DNA of 64,000 nt. Source: a virus. The translations under genes and the position numbers were made by a program. Below are positions 16,257-25,057 of the stretch, piece by piece. Positions within the stretch are counted from its first letter, which is position 1; every line of letters begins with the position of its first letter. Location: IMG/VR virus record IMGVR_UViG_3300042691_034458, positions 1-64,000 of that record. The stretch is one strand, 5' to 3'. The notes below the pieces were generated by a model. It had not been told where the DNA came from, did no database searches, and saw only the letters and a program-made list of their open reading frames with translations.

Positions 16257-18116
16257 ATGGGTGCATTATTAGAAAGCGGTCTTGTTGGTAACATTGGTCT
16301 TAAGCATCTTAAGGTTATCAAGGAAGACACAATTAACAAGTGGGACAAATTAGGATTCTTAGAGGGTCTTAGAGGTCACTTAAAGGAAAACATGGCTCAG
16401 TTGTATGAAAACCAAGCTTCACATCTTATTAACGAAGCTGCTTCAACAACTGATAGCGGTTCATTTGAAACCGTAGTTTTCCCGATTATCAGAAGAGTTT
16501 TCTCAAAACTCTTGGCGAACGATATCGTATCAGTTCAAGCCATGAACCTTCCTATCGGTAAGTTATTCTACTTTATTCCGAGAATTCAGGGTTATACCGG
16601 CGCTACTGCTGATGCCGCTATCCCCGGTGGTTTCTCAGATTCAGGTCAGCACTACGCTCCGGTTGGTTCTCCCGGTAACTATCCCGGAGATCCTAACACT
16701 GGATATCCCCCTGCTTCAAATGCTTATGGAAAGAATCTTTACGATCTCTTCTATGAGGGTAATGAGCCGGGATTAAATCCTGCCGGTCTTTTCGATTACT
16801 CAAAGGGTAGATTCCTCATCGTAACTGCTAACACACAAACTGTTGCTTGGAGCGGTTCTGACCTTATCGCTTCTGCTTACACCGCTGGTGAATTCAGAAA
16901 GATTTTAGTCGCTCTTTCAGGTTTCTCAACTGTAGGTGCTGGTAAGCTTATTGGTCCTGATGGTCAAGAAATGGATACAGAGTCATTCTTGTCAGATCTT
17001 ACTCTTTATACTTCAAACGCAACAGTTGCTTCACAATTAGGTACTTCGACAATAACTCCTCTTCTTTACAGAGTTGTAACTCAGAAGTATGGTAAGGGTA
17101 TTGTTGAGTACGGTACCACAACTCAGGCTCCGTTTAACAGAACTACAACTGGTGGAAATGGTGGTTACTTTGATAACATCTGCTCACCGACCGGTATCAT
17201 TTACCTCGAAGTTGACGCTCAAGTCCCTGTTTGTATTTCATGTAATAACGCTAACACAATTGATGGTTACTCTGGTGCCACTATTACATCTGCCGCTTGG
17301 TCAGGTTCATCTGGAAGTGGTCAAATTATGGCAGCTTGGAAGCGTTACGAAGAACTCGAATTTGAAGACAAGATTGGTGAAGTTTCGTTTGACCTTCAGT
17401 CAGTAACTGTTTCAGTAACTGAAAGAAAGTTAAGAGCACAATGGTCACCTGAACTCGCTCAAGACGTTGCGGCTTTCCACAACATTGATGCTGAGGCTGA
17501 ATTAACCGCTCTCTTATCTGAACAAGTTGCTGCTGAAATCGACAGAGAAATCTTAAGAGATTTAAGAAAGGGTGCTGCTTGGACATTAAGATGGGATTAC
17601 AATGGTTGGAAGAGATTAGGTACCGCTGCTGTTCCTTATACCCAAAAGGACTGGAACCAGACCCTCATCACCGCTATCAACCAAATCTCAGCACAAATCC
17701 ACAAGTCAACCTTAAGAGGTGGTGCTAACTGGATTGTTGTATCATCTGAAATCTCAGCTATCTTCGACGATCTCGAATACTTCCACGTTTCAAACGCTGC
17801 TCCTGAACAGGATCAGTACAACATGGGTATTGAGAAAATCGGTACATTAGCTGGAAGATATCAGGTTTACAGAGATCCTTACTTCCCACCCAACACTGTG
17901 TTGCTCGGTCACAAGGGAACCTCTCTCTTAGATACTGGTTACGTCTACGCTCCGTATGTACCTCTCCAGTTAACTCCGACAATGTACAATCCGTTCAACT
18001 TTACCCCGATTAAGGGTATCATGACCCGTTACGCCAAAAAAATGGTAAATAACCGGTTCTATGGTAGAATTACTGTTGACGGTGTTCGTTCATTTGACTT
18101 AAGAGAATTGAGATAA
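16257..18116 (+). CDS. Major capsid protein (gp23-like)
   Basis: 619 residues. The N-terminus has the gp23 hallmark: INKWDKLGFLEGLRGHLKEN, then AQLYENQASHLINEAAS. The likely maturation cut is after INE at residue 60, before Ala61, matching the gp21 rule. The HK97-fold body follows, with an inserted Gly/Pro/Tyr-rich segment around 125-190. The gene uses many C- and G-ending codons unlike its neighbours, as expected for the most abundant virion protein. It probably shares the scaffold promoter, since only 23 bases separate the genes, and it ends at a strong terminator. Confidence 0.96.
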   Translation: MGALLESGLVGNIGLKHLKVIKEDTINKWDKLGFLEGLRGHLKENMAQLYENQASHLINEAASTTDSGSFETVVFPIIRRVFSKLLANDIVSVQAMNLPIGKLFYFIPRIQGYTGATADAAIPGGFSDSGQHYAPVGSPGNYPGDPNTGYPPASNAYGKNLYDLFYEGNEPGLNPAGLFDYSKGRFLIVTANTQTVAWSGSDLIASAYTAGEFRKILVALSGFSTVGAGKLIGPDGQEMDTESFLSDLTLYTSNATVASQLGTSTITPLLYRVVTQKYGKGIVEYGTTTQAPFNRTTTGGNGGYFDNICSPTGIIYLEVDAQVPVCISCNNANTIDGYSGATITSAAWSGSSGSGQIMAAWKRYEELEFEDKIGEVSFDLQSVTVSVTERKLRAQWSPELAQDVAAFHNIDAEAELTALLSEQVAAEIDREILRDLRKGAAWTLRWDYNGWKRLGTAAVPYTQKDWNQTLITAINQISAQIHKSTLRGGANWIVVSSEISAIFDDLEYFHVSNAAPEQDQYNMGIEKIGTLAGRYQVYRDPYFPPNTVLLGHKGTSLLDTGYVYAPYVPLQLTPTMYNPFNFTPIKGIMTRYAKKMVNNRFYGRITVDGVRSFDLRELR

Positions 18117-18141
18117 TAGACTCAAAAACAACAAAATAAAG

Positions 18142-18169
18142 AAGGCGGGAGATTTCTCCCGCTTTTTTT
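18142..18169 (+). terminator. Rho-independent terminator after capsid gene
   Basis: A hairpin with the stem GGCGGGAG / CTCCCGC(T) and a four-base loop, followed by seven T residues. It is the most GC-rich terminator in the window, which suits the strongly expressed capsid transcript. Confidence 0.92.
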
Positions 18170-18214
18170 ATTTATATTTTTCATGGTTAATTGACGATTC
18201 TATGGATTAATGTT

Positions 18215-18222
18215 ATATTTAT
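18215..18222 (+). promoter_or_regulatory. Candidate late promoter ATATTTAT
   Basis: ATATTTAT followed by TAAAAAGG, 13 bases before the ATG at 18236. It lies downstream of an upstream alternative start and so supports 18236 as the real one. Confidence 0.5.
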
Positions 18223-18235
18223 TAAAAAGGTAAAA

Positions 18236-19663
18236 ATGAAAAAAATAGAACCAACAAAAGAACAAGTAGAAGAAATGCTACATTTATATAATGTCGAGTT
18301 ACTTGGTTCTCCGACAATAGCGGAAAAAATGGGGCTATCAAAACCAACTGTAATACGTATCCTAAAAGAAAATGGTGCTAAGTTTGGACCGTCTGGTAGA
18401 AAATTTAAAGGGGGTAAATCAGTTTCCGATAAAAAATACCGAACTAAAAAAGAAGTTGTTGATAGAATAAAAAGTTATTTTAAAAATTGGTCAAAAGAAA
18501 ACAAAGAACATTTAAATGAATATTGTAAAAATTGGACTGAAAAAAACATAGAAAGGGTAAGAGCAAAAAAAGCCCAATATGAGCGAGAGAAAAAAGCAAA
18601 AGACCCCAAATACAAAATATCCAGCGTATTTAGAACCGCACTATATACAGCGTTAAAAGAAAAGGATATTCTTAAAGATAAAAAATGTTTTGAGTTATTA
18701 GGTTACACTAAAAATGATTTAATAAAACATTTAACTAAATTACTAGAACCCGGAATGACCTTAGAAAATTATGGTGAGTGGCATATCGATCATATAATTC
18801 CAATATCTAAATTTAATTACACCTCAACGCAAGATGATGAATTTAAGGAATGTTGGTCATTAAGTAATTTAAAACCCATGTGGGGTCCAGAAAACATTAG
18901 TAAGAGTGATAAGATTATTGCGCATCAATATAAAATAAGACAACAAAAAGAAATCGAACAACAAAATGCAATTGATTTTAATATTACAAAAGTAAGTTTA
19001 AAGAATTGTGAAATTAGACAGATAACTAGAAAAGAATGTGAACCAATCATAAATGAATATGAATGGTTAGGTTATCTTCCAAGATATACAAATTATTATT
19101 TTGGTATTTTCTTTAAGATTGACGATAGAGAAATTCTTGGGGGTGTTGTCGCATATCAACCCGAATATGGTGAGAATATGGGGGTATGGGATAAATATGG
19201 TTATACGGGTAAAATAATACAATTAAGCAGAGGTGTTTGTCTTTGGTGGACACCAAAAAATACAGCATCTTTCTTTATTACAAGAACAAATGAATGGTTA
19301 AAAAAGAATACACACTATAAGGTAGTTACAGCAACCGTGGACTCTTCCGCTGGTGAAATTGGTACTATATATCAATCAATGAATTGGTATTATGTTGGTA
19401 CGTTTGGTGGTAATATAACAAAAACCGGTAAAGAGAGAATTCGTTATGGTTATATTATAAATGGTAAGACATACAATCAAAGACATATAAGAAGTATGAT
19501 TGGTACAGCAAAAAAAGAAAATGTGTTAAAGCATTTTCCAGATGTTAAAATGGTTAATTTGGGTAGGAAAAAAAGATATTTTACTTTCTTAGGTAATAAG
19601 AAAGAAAACGAAGAACTATTCAAACCAATAAAAAATTTAATTAAGGAATATCCGAAACGATAA
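18236..19663 (+). CDS. HNH endonuclease fused to a Mom/GNAT-like domain
   Basis: 475 residues from the ATG at 18236, chosen because the promoter-like octamer lies just upstream. Residues 10-50 look like a helix-turn-helix (TIAEKMGLSKPTVIRILKENG). Residues 125-228 form an HNH nuclease with WHIDHIIPIS (182-191) and LSNLKPMWGPENISKSDK. Residues 255-420 resemble the acyltransferase fold of Mu Mom-type proteins: EYEWLGYLP, LGGVVAY, LSRGVCLW and the strong GEIGTIYQSMNWYYVG (373-388). HNH genes beside capsid genes are often free-standing homing endonucleases. The added Mom-like half could modify DNA or protect the site, but this is inference; the nuclease call is firm and the Mom-like call moderate. 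Confidence 0.8.
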   Translation: MKKIEPTKEQVEEMLHLYNVELLGSPTIAEKMGLSKPTVIRILKENGAKFGPSGRKFKGGKSVSDKKYRTKKEVVDRIKSYFKNWSKENKEHLNEYCKNWTEKNIERVRAKKAQYEREKKAKDPKYKISSVFRTALYTALKEKDILKDKKCFELLGYTKNDLIKHLTKLLEPGMTLENYGEWHIDHIIPISKFNYTSTQDDEFKECWSLSNLKPMWGPENISKSDKIIAHQYKIRQQKEIEQQNAIDFNITKVSLKNCEIRQITRKECEPIINEYEWLGYLPRYTNYYFGIFFKIDDREILGGVVAYQPEYGENMGVWDKYGYTGKIIQLSRGVCLWWTPKNTASFFITRTNEWLKKNTHYKVVTATVDSSAGEIGTIYQSMNWYYVGTFGGNITKTGKERIRYGYIINGKTYNQRHIRSMIGTAKKENVLKHFPDVKMVNLGRKKRYFTFLGNKKENEELFKPIKNLIKEYPKR

Positions 19664-19665
19664 TA

Positions 19666-19908
19666 TTACCAAATTATTTTTTTCCAATCATCAATAAGTT
19701 TTTTTCTTTTTTCTTGGTCAATTCCAAGACTTTTTAAATCGTCCTCAATTTTTTGAACTAGTGTTGTTCTTTGTTCAATGATATTATCAACACCACCACC
19801 AAATGAAATTACCTTTCCAATTTTTGTTACATTAGATAAAACTTCATGGTATTCTTGGGATGTTAATCCGGTTAAATGAAAGTTTGCTTGATATAATTGT
19901 TCACTCAT
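19666..19908 (-). CDS. Small hypothetical protein
   Basis: 80 residues, MSEQLYQANFHLTGLTSQEYHEVL with a charged helical C-terminus ending KKIIW. It overlaps the preceding small gene on the same strand by eight bases and ends three bases from the HNH gene on the other strand. Good codon structure and coupling suggest that it is real. No family recognised. Confidence 0.65.
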   Translation of the reverse strand: MSEQLYQANFHLTGLTSQEYHEVLSNVTKIGKVISFGGGVDNIIEQRTTLVQKIEDDLKSLGIDQEKRKKLIDDWKKIIW

Positions 19909-20113
19909 TGGTCATTATATATCTTAAAGCTTTGGATACAACTTCACTCTCCTCAAGAGAAAAGACTCCTCTTGAGTGTGCTGCTTTTATTGCTTGATTT
20001 AAACAATAAATTGCTTGTTCATTTGTCATTCCATTTGAAAAAGCATCCAAATCATTATTTGAATAATAATTTATTGAATTAAATAACGTACCTATTGGTG
20101 TTTTTTCTTCCAT
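19901..20113 (-). CDS. Small hypothetical protein
   Basis: 70 residues, MEEKTPIGTLFNSINYYSNN, then a helical stretch NEQAIYCLNQAIKAAHSRGVFSLEE-like in two halves that resembles a short helical pair. It is coupled to the next gene by an eight-base overlap. The leader contains ATATTTAA, a one-base variant of the promoter-like octamer. Function unknown. Confidence 0.65.
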   Translation of the reverse strand: MEEKTPIGTLFNSINYYSNNDLDAFSNGMTNEQAIYCLNQAIKAAHSRGVFSLEESEVVSKALRYIMTNE

Positions 20114-20151
20114 TTTTATTTAAATATATAAAAATTTATCTCGCATTCAAG

Positions 20152-20159
20152 ATATTTAT
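20152..20159 (+). promoter_or_regulatory. Candidate late promoter ATATTTAT
   Basis: ATATTTAT followed by TGTAAAAAC, 13 bases before the ATG at 20173. It favours that start over an upstream in-frame ATG at 20095. Confidence 0.5.
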
Positions 20160-20172
20160 TGTAAAAACTTTT

Positions 20173-21774
20173 ATGAAAGTTAAAAAAGAAATAATTTTTA
20201 GATTTTTGGATTTAAGATTTAGTCGATATACGTTGGTTAAATCAAAATGTTCTGTTACTGGTGATTTGAGTTTTATCGTACCAGCTTGGGCAATGTATGC
20301 AATTGAATGCGGTAATTACGAGACATTAAGTGAAGAGGAAATTGAAAGTCTTAATGATTTTTTGGATGATTTGGTTAAAACTTATGGTAATGCTGTGTTA
20401 GCTTTTGGGGATGAATCATATTTTTCAACAATCAATGATATTGATAATTTAGGTGGTGACGTTTTTCAGGCTAGTTTAGTTCCAAGTGTAGTAAATACCT
20501 ATATTGTGGATTTAAATAACGATAAATTAATAATGAAACACGAATTTAAAAGTAATTATGTTTTTTTTAAGGATATAATATTTGAAATGAATTCTATTTT
20601 TAGTTTAAAAGAAGACGATTACAATTCACTTAGAGAAATTATTAATGAGTGGGTTGAGGACAGATTTAATATACCAAGAAGTTTATCGACATTTCATACA
20701 TTCTCAAAAATAAATTATCGTAACGATTTAATTTCATGTATAATGCGTAAGGCAGTTGAGACAAAAAAACTAGATTATCTTAATAATAAAAAAAATAATG
20801 TTTCAGAAAATTCAAGTTCTAGATTTGCTGGTGAATATAATGGACCGATTGAGTTGGGTTTAAGAAAGTGGAAAAATCCTGAACTTAAACCTTTTAGTGA
20901 AATTTCTTCGCATTTAGCAAATAACGATAGTAAAAGCAAAACACTTAAAGATAACATAAAACGTATTGTTGGAATGTGGGAAAAAGGTTCAGATGGAACA
21001 TATGATATACCAACACATGATGTTGATACAATTAATGAGGATTTAGCTGTTTGGTTTGGTAAGAAAAAGAAACCAAAAGGTAGTAAACAACCACAAGGTC
21101 CGTGGGTTAATATTTGCAAAAAAGATAAAAATGGTAAACATCCCCCATGCGGTAGAGGTGAAGCAAAAACATCTGCATATCCAAAATGTCGTGGATATGC
21201 TGCTGCTAGAAGAATGTCAGATGAAGCAAAAAGAAAAGCTTGTTCTCAAAAAAGAAGAGCGGAAAAAAAAGAACCAAAAACTGGAAAAGGAAATAAACCA
21301 ACAATGGTTTCACATAAAAAGAAAGTTAAAATTAAGGAATCCGACCTTTATAATATTATAAAGCGAGTTCTTCTTGAGCAGGAGGAAGAAAAAAGAACTG
21401 TTACATTTCCTGCGGGAGCATTTAAATCTTTCATAACATCATCAAATGAAAAATTTGTTAAGATTCTTAATAACAAATATGATAGAGTTATTGTTAGTGG
21501 AGATTTGGATTTAGATGAGACAGATATTAAGATTTTACCAAATAATCTTGAAGTTAAGGGTATTCTCTTCTTAAGAGGGTCTTTGATTAAAGAATTACCA
21601 GAAAATCTTAAAGTTAATGGACAAATAGATTTAAGAAGTACTAATATTAAATCTTTACCGAATAATCTTGTACATGAAAAAGGTTTTATTTGGATATTAG
21701 ACACACCGTTAAATTACAATGAAGAATTAATAAATCATTATGTGGATAAAAATTACGGGTTTTATAGATATTAA
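20173..21774 (+). CDS. Fusion: unknown N-domain, DUF6321-like basic module, internal tag, LRR domain
   Basis: 533 residues. Residues 1-300 are an unrecognised soluble domain. Residues 300-376 are a Cys- and Lys/Arg-rich module (GPWVNICKK, PPCGRGEAKTSAYPKCRGY, MSDEAKRKACSQKRRAEKK) similar in layout to the DUF6321 type. Residues 385-403 carry the recurring tag KIKESDLYNIIKRVLLEQ, here internal, with LLE402-Q403. The C-terminus holds degenerate LRR repeats and the same cap as the protein at 47779. The tag and following EEEK region are nearly identical in DNA to those at 47779, so a recent recombination or duplication may have fused two genes. Cleavage at LLE-Q would release the LRR half. Confidence 0.85.
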   Translation: MKVKKEIIFRFLDLRFSRYTLVKSKCSVTGDLSFIVPAWAMYAIECGNYETLSEEEIESLNDFLDDLVKTYGNAVLAFGDESYFSTINDIDNLGGDVFQASLVPSVVNTYIVDLNNDKLIMKHEFKSNYVFFKDIIFEMNSIFSLKEDDYNSLREIINEWVEDRFNIPRSLSTFHTFSKINYRNDLISCIMRKAVETKKLDYLNNKKNNVSENSSSRFAGEYNGPIELGLRKWKNPELKPFSEISSHLANNDSKSKTLKDNIKRIVGMWEKGSDGTYDIPTHDVDTINEDLAVWFGKKKKPKGSKQPQGPWVNICKKDKNGKHPPCGRGEAKTSAYPKCRGYAAARRMSDEAKRKACSQKRRAEKKEPKTGKGNKPTMVSHKKKVKIKESDLYNIIKRVLLEQEEEKRTVTFPAGAFKSFITSSNEKFVKILNNKYDRVIVSGDLDLDETDIKILPNNLEVKGILFLRGSLIKELPENLKVNGQIDLRSTNIKSLPNNLVHEKGFIWILDTPLNYNEELINHYVDKNYGFYRY

Positions 21775-22172
21775 CCCAAAGACTCCAAAATTCTACTTAA
21801 TGAGTGTTTAATATTTGAATTAATTTCCTTTTCCATTTGAAGTCTGCGTTTCTCAACTTCATTGTTAAACTCAGAAATAATTTTTTCATAATTTACGCCC
21901 TCCATAAAAATAGTATACGAATATACGTGGTTGACAATTTTTACCGTACCATCATGAATTACAATAAAAATACCGAGAGAATCGTTTTTAATATATCTTT
22001 TTTCACTAATTGGTGTTAAAAGGAGTGTAGTATCCTCTTTATGAATTAATTTCTCACAGATTTTAAAACATTTAAATTCATGTTGCTGTTTTTTTGTTAA
22101 AGCAACATTACCAAATCTTTTAAATTTAATATAATTTTTTTGAAAAAATCTTTTAATTTTATGTAATAGCAT
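21771..22172 (-). CDS. Hypothetical protein
   Basis: 133 residues starting MLLHKIKRFFQKNYIKFKRFG, with a basic N-terminus, a central beta-rich part (LGIFIVIHDGTVKIVNHVYSY split by polar turns) and a charged helical C-terminus. It ends four bases inside the 3' end of the LRR fusion gene on the other strand. No family recognised. Confidence 0.6.
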   Translation of the reverse strand: MLLHKIKRFFQKNYIKFKRFGNVALTKKQQHEFKCFKICEKLIHKEDTTLLLTPISEKRYIKNDSLGIFIVIHDGTVKIVNHVYSYTIFMEGVNYEKIISEFNNEVEKRRLQMEKEINSNIKHSLSRILESLG

Positions 22173-22223
22173 GTTGGTTAATTAATTTAATGCAAAGATA
22201 TGGAATGTTTTTCAAATTCCAAA

Positions 22224-22231
22224 ATATTTAT
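22224..22231 (+). promoter_or_regulatory. Candidate late promoter ATATTTAT, 4 bases from ATG
   Basis: ATATTTAT followed by GGAT and then ATG at 22236. If it acts as a -10 element, the transcript would start at or near the ATG and be leaderless. The same four-base spacing occurs at 31212 and 47767. Confidence 0.4.
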
Positions 22232-22235
22232 GGAT

Positions 22236-23759
22236 ATGAAAAATATTTTAATAAATGATAATCAGTTAAAAAATTTGGTGGAATCAGTTAAACACATTTT
22301 AACTGAAGCCGATAAAAGAAATGTTATTATAGACAAAATTGGTTATTCAAAAGAATGGGCGGATGAGTTCCATAACTTAAGCGATAAATATTCTGTGTGG
22401 ATTGCTGACTCTTATCTAAAAAAGAAAATGTCTGATAATAACCGAACCAAAGAAGAAGTTTTAAAAAAAATAAATGAAAAAGGACCGGATGCAACATACA
22501 CTTGGTTTAATGGAATTCAAGCAACATATCAATATATTTTAGATTGGTTAAAGGTACCAAGAAGAGAAGAAATTGATTTACAAAATTTAACATATGATGA
22601 TGCTTATTTAAAAGCGCGTGAATGGCATGAATCATTAAAGACCGGTGAAACAAAAAAATATGAAGAAACGGGCGAAATTATAATTGATTATCGGAATTCA
22701 AGAGGGGTTGGTTATTATTGGGTCAATCGAAAAACAAAGTATTGTAGCGAAGAACAAAAAAGAATGGGGCATTGTGGTAAAACAGATTTGGGTGATACAT
22801 TATTTTCATTAAGAAATGTTAATGAATTTGGTGAAGGACAAAGTTTTATTACAATAGCCTATAAAAATGATGGTACCGTTTATGACTTCAAAGCATCGGG
22901 TAATCAAAAACCATCACCAAAATATCATAAATATATTATAGACATTTTAACTCAGGATAAATATCCAATTAATAATTTATCAAGTGCTGGTCATTCACCA
23001 GAAACAAATTTTAAAATTTCTGATTTAAAACCAGAACAAATTGAATATGTGTACTCGAAGAATAAAGCATTAAAATATAATATTAATGATAAATCATCGC
23101 ATCCATATATTGTTAAAGATATTTTAGACGGTAAACTAAATTTATCAAATTACTCAAAATCAGACCAAATTGATTTGATTAGAGCATCGAATGAGAATCC
23201 AAAATTAATGGAAATATTTAAAAACGAATTATCACATTTCAATAATTTATTATTGGGTAACACAAATAATATTAAGTTTATTGTTAAAAACTTTTTGGAT
23301 GTATTTAAAGATTTATTAATTGGTTATATTAATGAAAAAAATTATCCGCAGTTTAAACAAGCGTTGATTGTTATTAGTAGACTATTAAATGATTATAGGA
23401 TAAATTTAATTGAACCATTTTGCGGAATTTTAGGAAAAGGTTTTACTAAATTTAAAAATAAGGAACTAGATATTATTAGTACCAGTGAAATTAACAGAGC
23501 AGTTTTAAGTTGCGCTAAAAAATATAAGTTAACCGATAAGTATGCTTATATATCTGATTTAAATAGACTTAATCACAGAATTGTAATTCCGGATGGTAAA
23601 GATAAAACGTTTGGTGTTATAGATGAGAAAGGAAATATAATTATAGGTTTTAATTATGTTAGCTTAAGTCTTAATAAAGATGGTAATTATATTGGTAGAA
23701 CATTAGGTAATGAAATTGAGGTATTGGACAAGACTGGAAATTTAATTATACCGCAATAA
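22236..23759 (+). CDS. Tagged protein with PcfJ-like middle and WG-repeat-like C-terminus
   Basis: 507 residues from the ATG at 22236, chosen because it places the tag at the N-terminus (MKNILINDNQLKNLVESVKH then ILTE24-A25). The middle has KRMGHCGKTDLGDTLFSLRN and later SGNQKPSPKYHKYI. That 'M-x-H-C-G ... SLR ... N-x-K-P-x-x-x-Y' layout is seen in many phage proteins and recalls PcfJ-type domains. The C-terminus, with FGVIDEKGNIIIGFNYVSL and VLDKTGNLIIP, resembles WG beta repeats. An upstream in-frame ATG at 22200 is less likely. I infer a virion-packaged protein; its activity is unknown. Confidence 0.8.
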   Translation: MKNILINDNQLKNLVESVKHILTEADKRNVIIDKIGYSKEWADEFHNLSDKYSVWIADSYLKKKMSDNNRTKEEVLKKINEKGPDATYTWFNGIQATYQYILDWLKVPRREEIDLQNLTYDDAYLKAREWHESLKTGETKKYEETGEIIIDYRNSRGVGYYWVNRKTKYCSEEQKRMGHCGKTDLGDTLFSLRNVNEFGEGQSFITIAYKNDGTVYDFKASGNQKPSPKYHKYIIDILTQDKYPINNLSSAGHSPETNFKISDLKPEQIEYVYSKNKALKYNINDKSSHPYIVKDILDGKLNLSNYSKSDQIDLIRASNENPKLMEIFKNELSHFNNLLLGNTNNIKFIVKNFLDVFKDLLIGYINEKNYPQFKQALIVISRLLNDYRINLIEPFCGILGKGFTKFKNKELDIISTSEINRAVLSCAKKYKLTDKYAYISDLNRLNHRIVIPDGKDKTFGVIDEKGNIIIGFNYVSLSLNKDGNYIGRTLGNEIEVLDKTGNLIIPQ

Positions 23760-24177
23760 TATCACCATCTTCTGTTACCATTATACCATCATCATATTTA
23801 AACGTTCCGTTATTACCCCTTATGTACCATTGATTTTTTTCTTGGTAAATACCAACATTTCTACAATTCAAAAATTTATTTAATCTATCTTTTGTTGTCG
23901 GTGTCCACCAACCTTTGGTATCTAATTTTATAATATTTGTGGGGTCTATTTTAATGATATATGTGCTATGGTATCTAATACCAATTTCGTTAATATCTGT
24001 TTTACTTAATAAAGTATTGTGACCAATTTTCTTACTTTCTCTATTACCTAACTCTTCTTTTAATTTATCATAATTTAATGATGTGCATGATAGATTAACT
24101 CTTTCTTTTATTAATCGTTTGGTTGAGTTAATCAAAGTTTCAAGTTGTGATTCTGTTATTATTATATTCTTTTTCAT
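23746..24177 (-). CDS. Tagged small protein
   Basis: 143 residues beginning MKKNIIITESQLETLINSTK, then RLIKE25-R26, a clear copy of the recurring tag. The rest is a compact, Trp-containing domain (KGWWTPTTKDRL, NQWYIRGNNGTFKYDDG) with no recognised family. It overlaps the end of the convergent tagged gene by 14 bases. By analogy with T4 internal proteins I infer a small head-cargo protein released by the prohead protease. Confidence 0.75.
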   Translation of the reverse strand: MKKNIIITESQLETLINSTKRLIKERVNLSCTSLNYDKLKEELGNRESKKIGHNTLLSKTDINEIGIRYHSTYIIKIDPTNIIKLDTKGWWTPTTKDRLNKFLNCRNVGIYQEKNQWYIRGNNGTFKYDDGIMVTEDGDIIAV

Positions 24178-24196
24178 TTTGTTAATAATTTATTAT

Positions 24197-25057
24197 TTAT
24201 TTATTTCTCCAACCACCACCTTGTTTTTTATACCATTTTGCCGCCCAACCACTAGCATAAGCCGAAGGCCAAACTTTATATTTTGATTTTGCTAAAGATT
24301 TTGCTTTTGACCATAGTTTTTTATTTGTTGGTTCACGTTTTGTTTCCTCATCCAATGGTCCAACAACAAATTCATCGTCCTCTTCATTCATCATAAAATC
24401 AAAAACTTGATCCAAATTTTCTGTTGCGGTTGTAATGTGGTCATCCGCCCAATCATGTCCATTTTGAAGTATGTCTTCAATCATTTGCGGTTCTAATGAT
24501 AATAGTTTATCAATCTGTCTTCGCATTTGCTTCAAGTTGCTAAAAAACATGTAATTACCTGTTTTTTGCTCTTGGATTTTTGCATTTATTAATTCTATTA
24601 ACTGCGATTCTGTTAATTTAATTGTTTTTTTCATTGTTATATTTCTATTTTCTTTTATTCCATCTCTTTTCTTTATTAAATCCGAAACTTTACCATGTGG
24701 GGGAAATTCAATAAACTTAAATAATTCTAATGCCCAACTTTCAACATAAGGTACAATTTCTTTTCTCTCAACACCCATAGCTGATGTGATATTATCTACT
24801 AACATACTTCGCATTGAGACCGAAGTTCTATCATGTTGTGTAGGTTCAAAACCTATTTCACTAAATTTTTGTTTTTCATTATAAAAAACTATTTCATTTT
24901 TAGCGTCACGTAATTCTTCTTCGGTATAGGATGGGTCAGCAAAAAGTTCAGGACCATAAGCTATTATCATAGCATTATAATATGTCATAACTAAACATTT
25001 AGATAATATAGCATCTAAATAAACATAAACCCCCCTCTTTATTTTTTCCGGATTCAT
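24197..25057 (-). CDS. Hypothetical N-domain, internal tag, DUF5872-like C-terminus
   Basis: 286 residues. The start overlaps the stop of the upstream structural gene by one base, so translation is coupled. Residues 1-140 are an unrecognised helical domain. At residues 142-164 is MKKTIKLTESQLIELINAK then IQE163-Q164, a full copy of the tag including a Met with an A-rich leader. The gene may therefore have a second start at base 24634, or be a fusion of two genes. The C-terminus (248-286) has WSKAKSLAKSKYKVWPSAYA and GWAAKWYKKQGGGW, the layout of DUF5872, a small basic module of viral and phage proteins. Confidence 0.8.
   Translation of the reverse strand: MNPEKIKRGVYVYLDAILSKCLVMTYYNAMIIAYGPELFADPSYTEEELRDAKNEIVFYNEKQKFSEIGFEPTQHDRTSVSMRSMLVDNITSAMGVERKEIVPYVESWALELFKFIEFPPHGKVSDLIKKRDGIKENRNITMKKTIKLTESQLIELINAKIQEQKTGNYMFFSNLKQMRRQIDKLLSLEPQMIEDILQNGHDWADDHITTATENLDQVFDFMMNEEDDEFVVGPLDEETKREPTNKKLWSKAKSLAKSKYKVWPSAYASGWAAKWYKKQGGGWRNK

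Noticed and set aside
18191-18235. Upstream start for the HNH fusion gene
   Set aside because: The promoter-like octamer lies inside this extension, and the extra residues are hydrophobic and unlike HTH-HNH proteins.
20095-20172. Upstream start for the LRR fusion gene
   Set aside because: It overlaps a likely gene on the other strand and precedes the promoter-like octamer at 20152. The ATG at 20173 has a normal leader.
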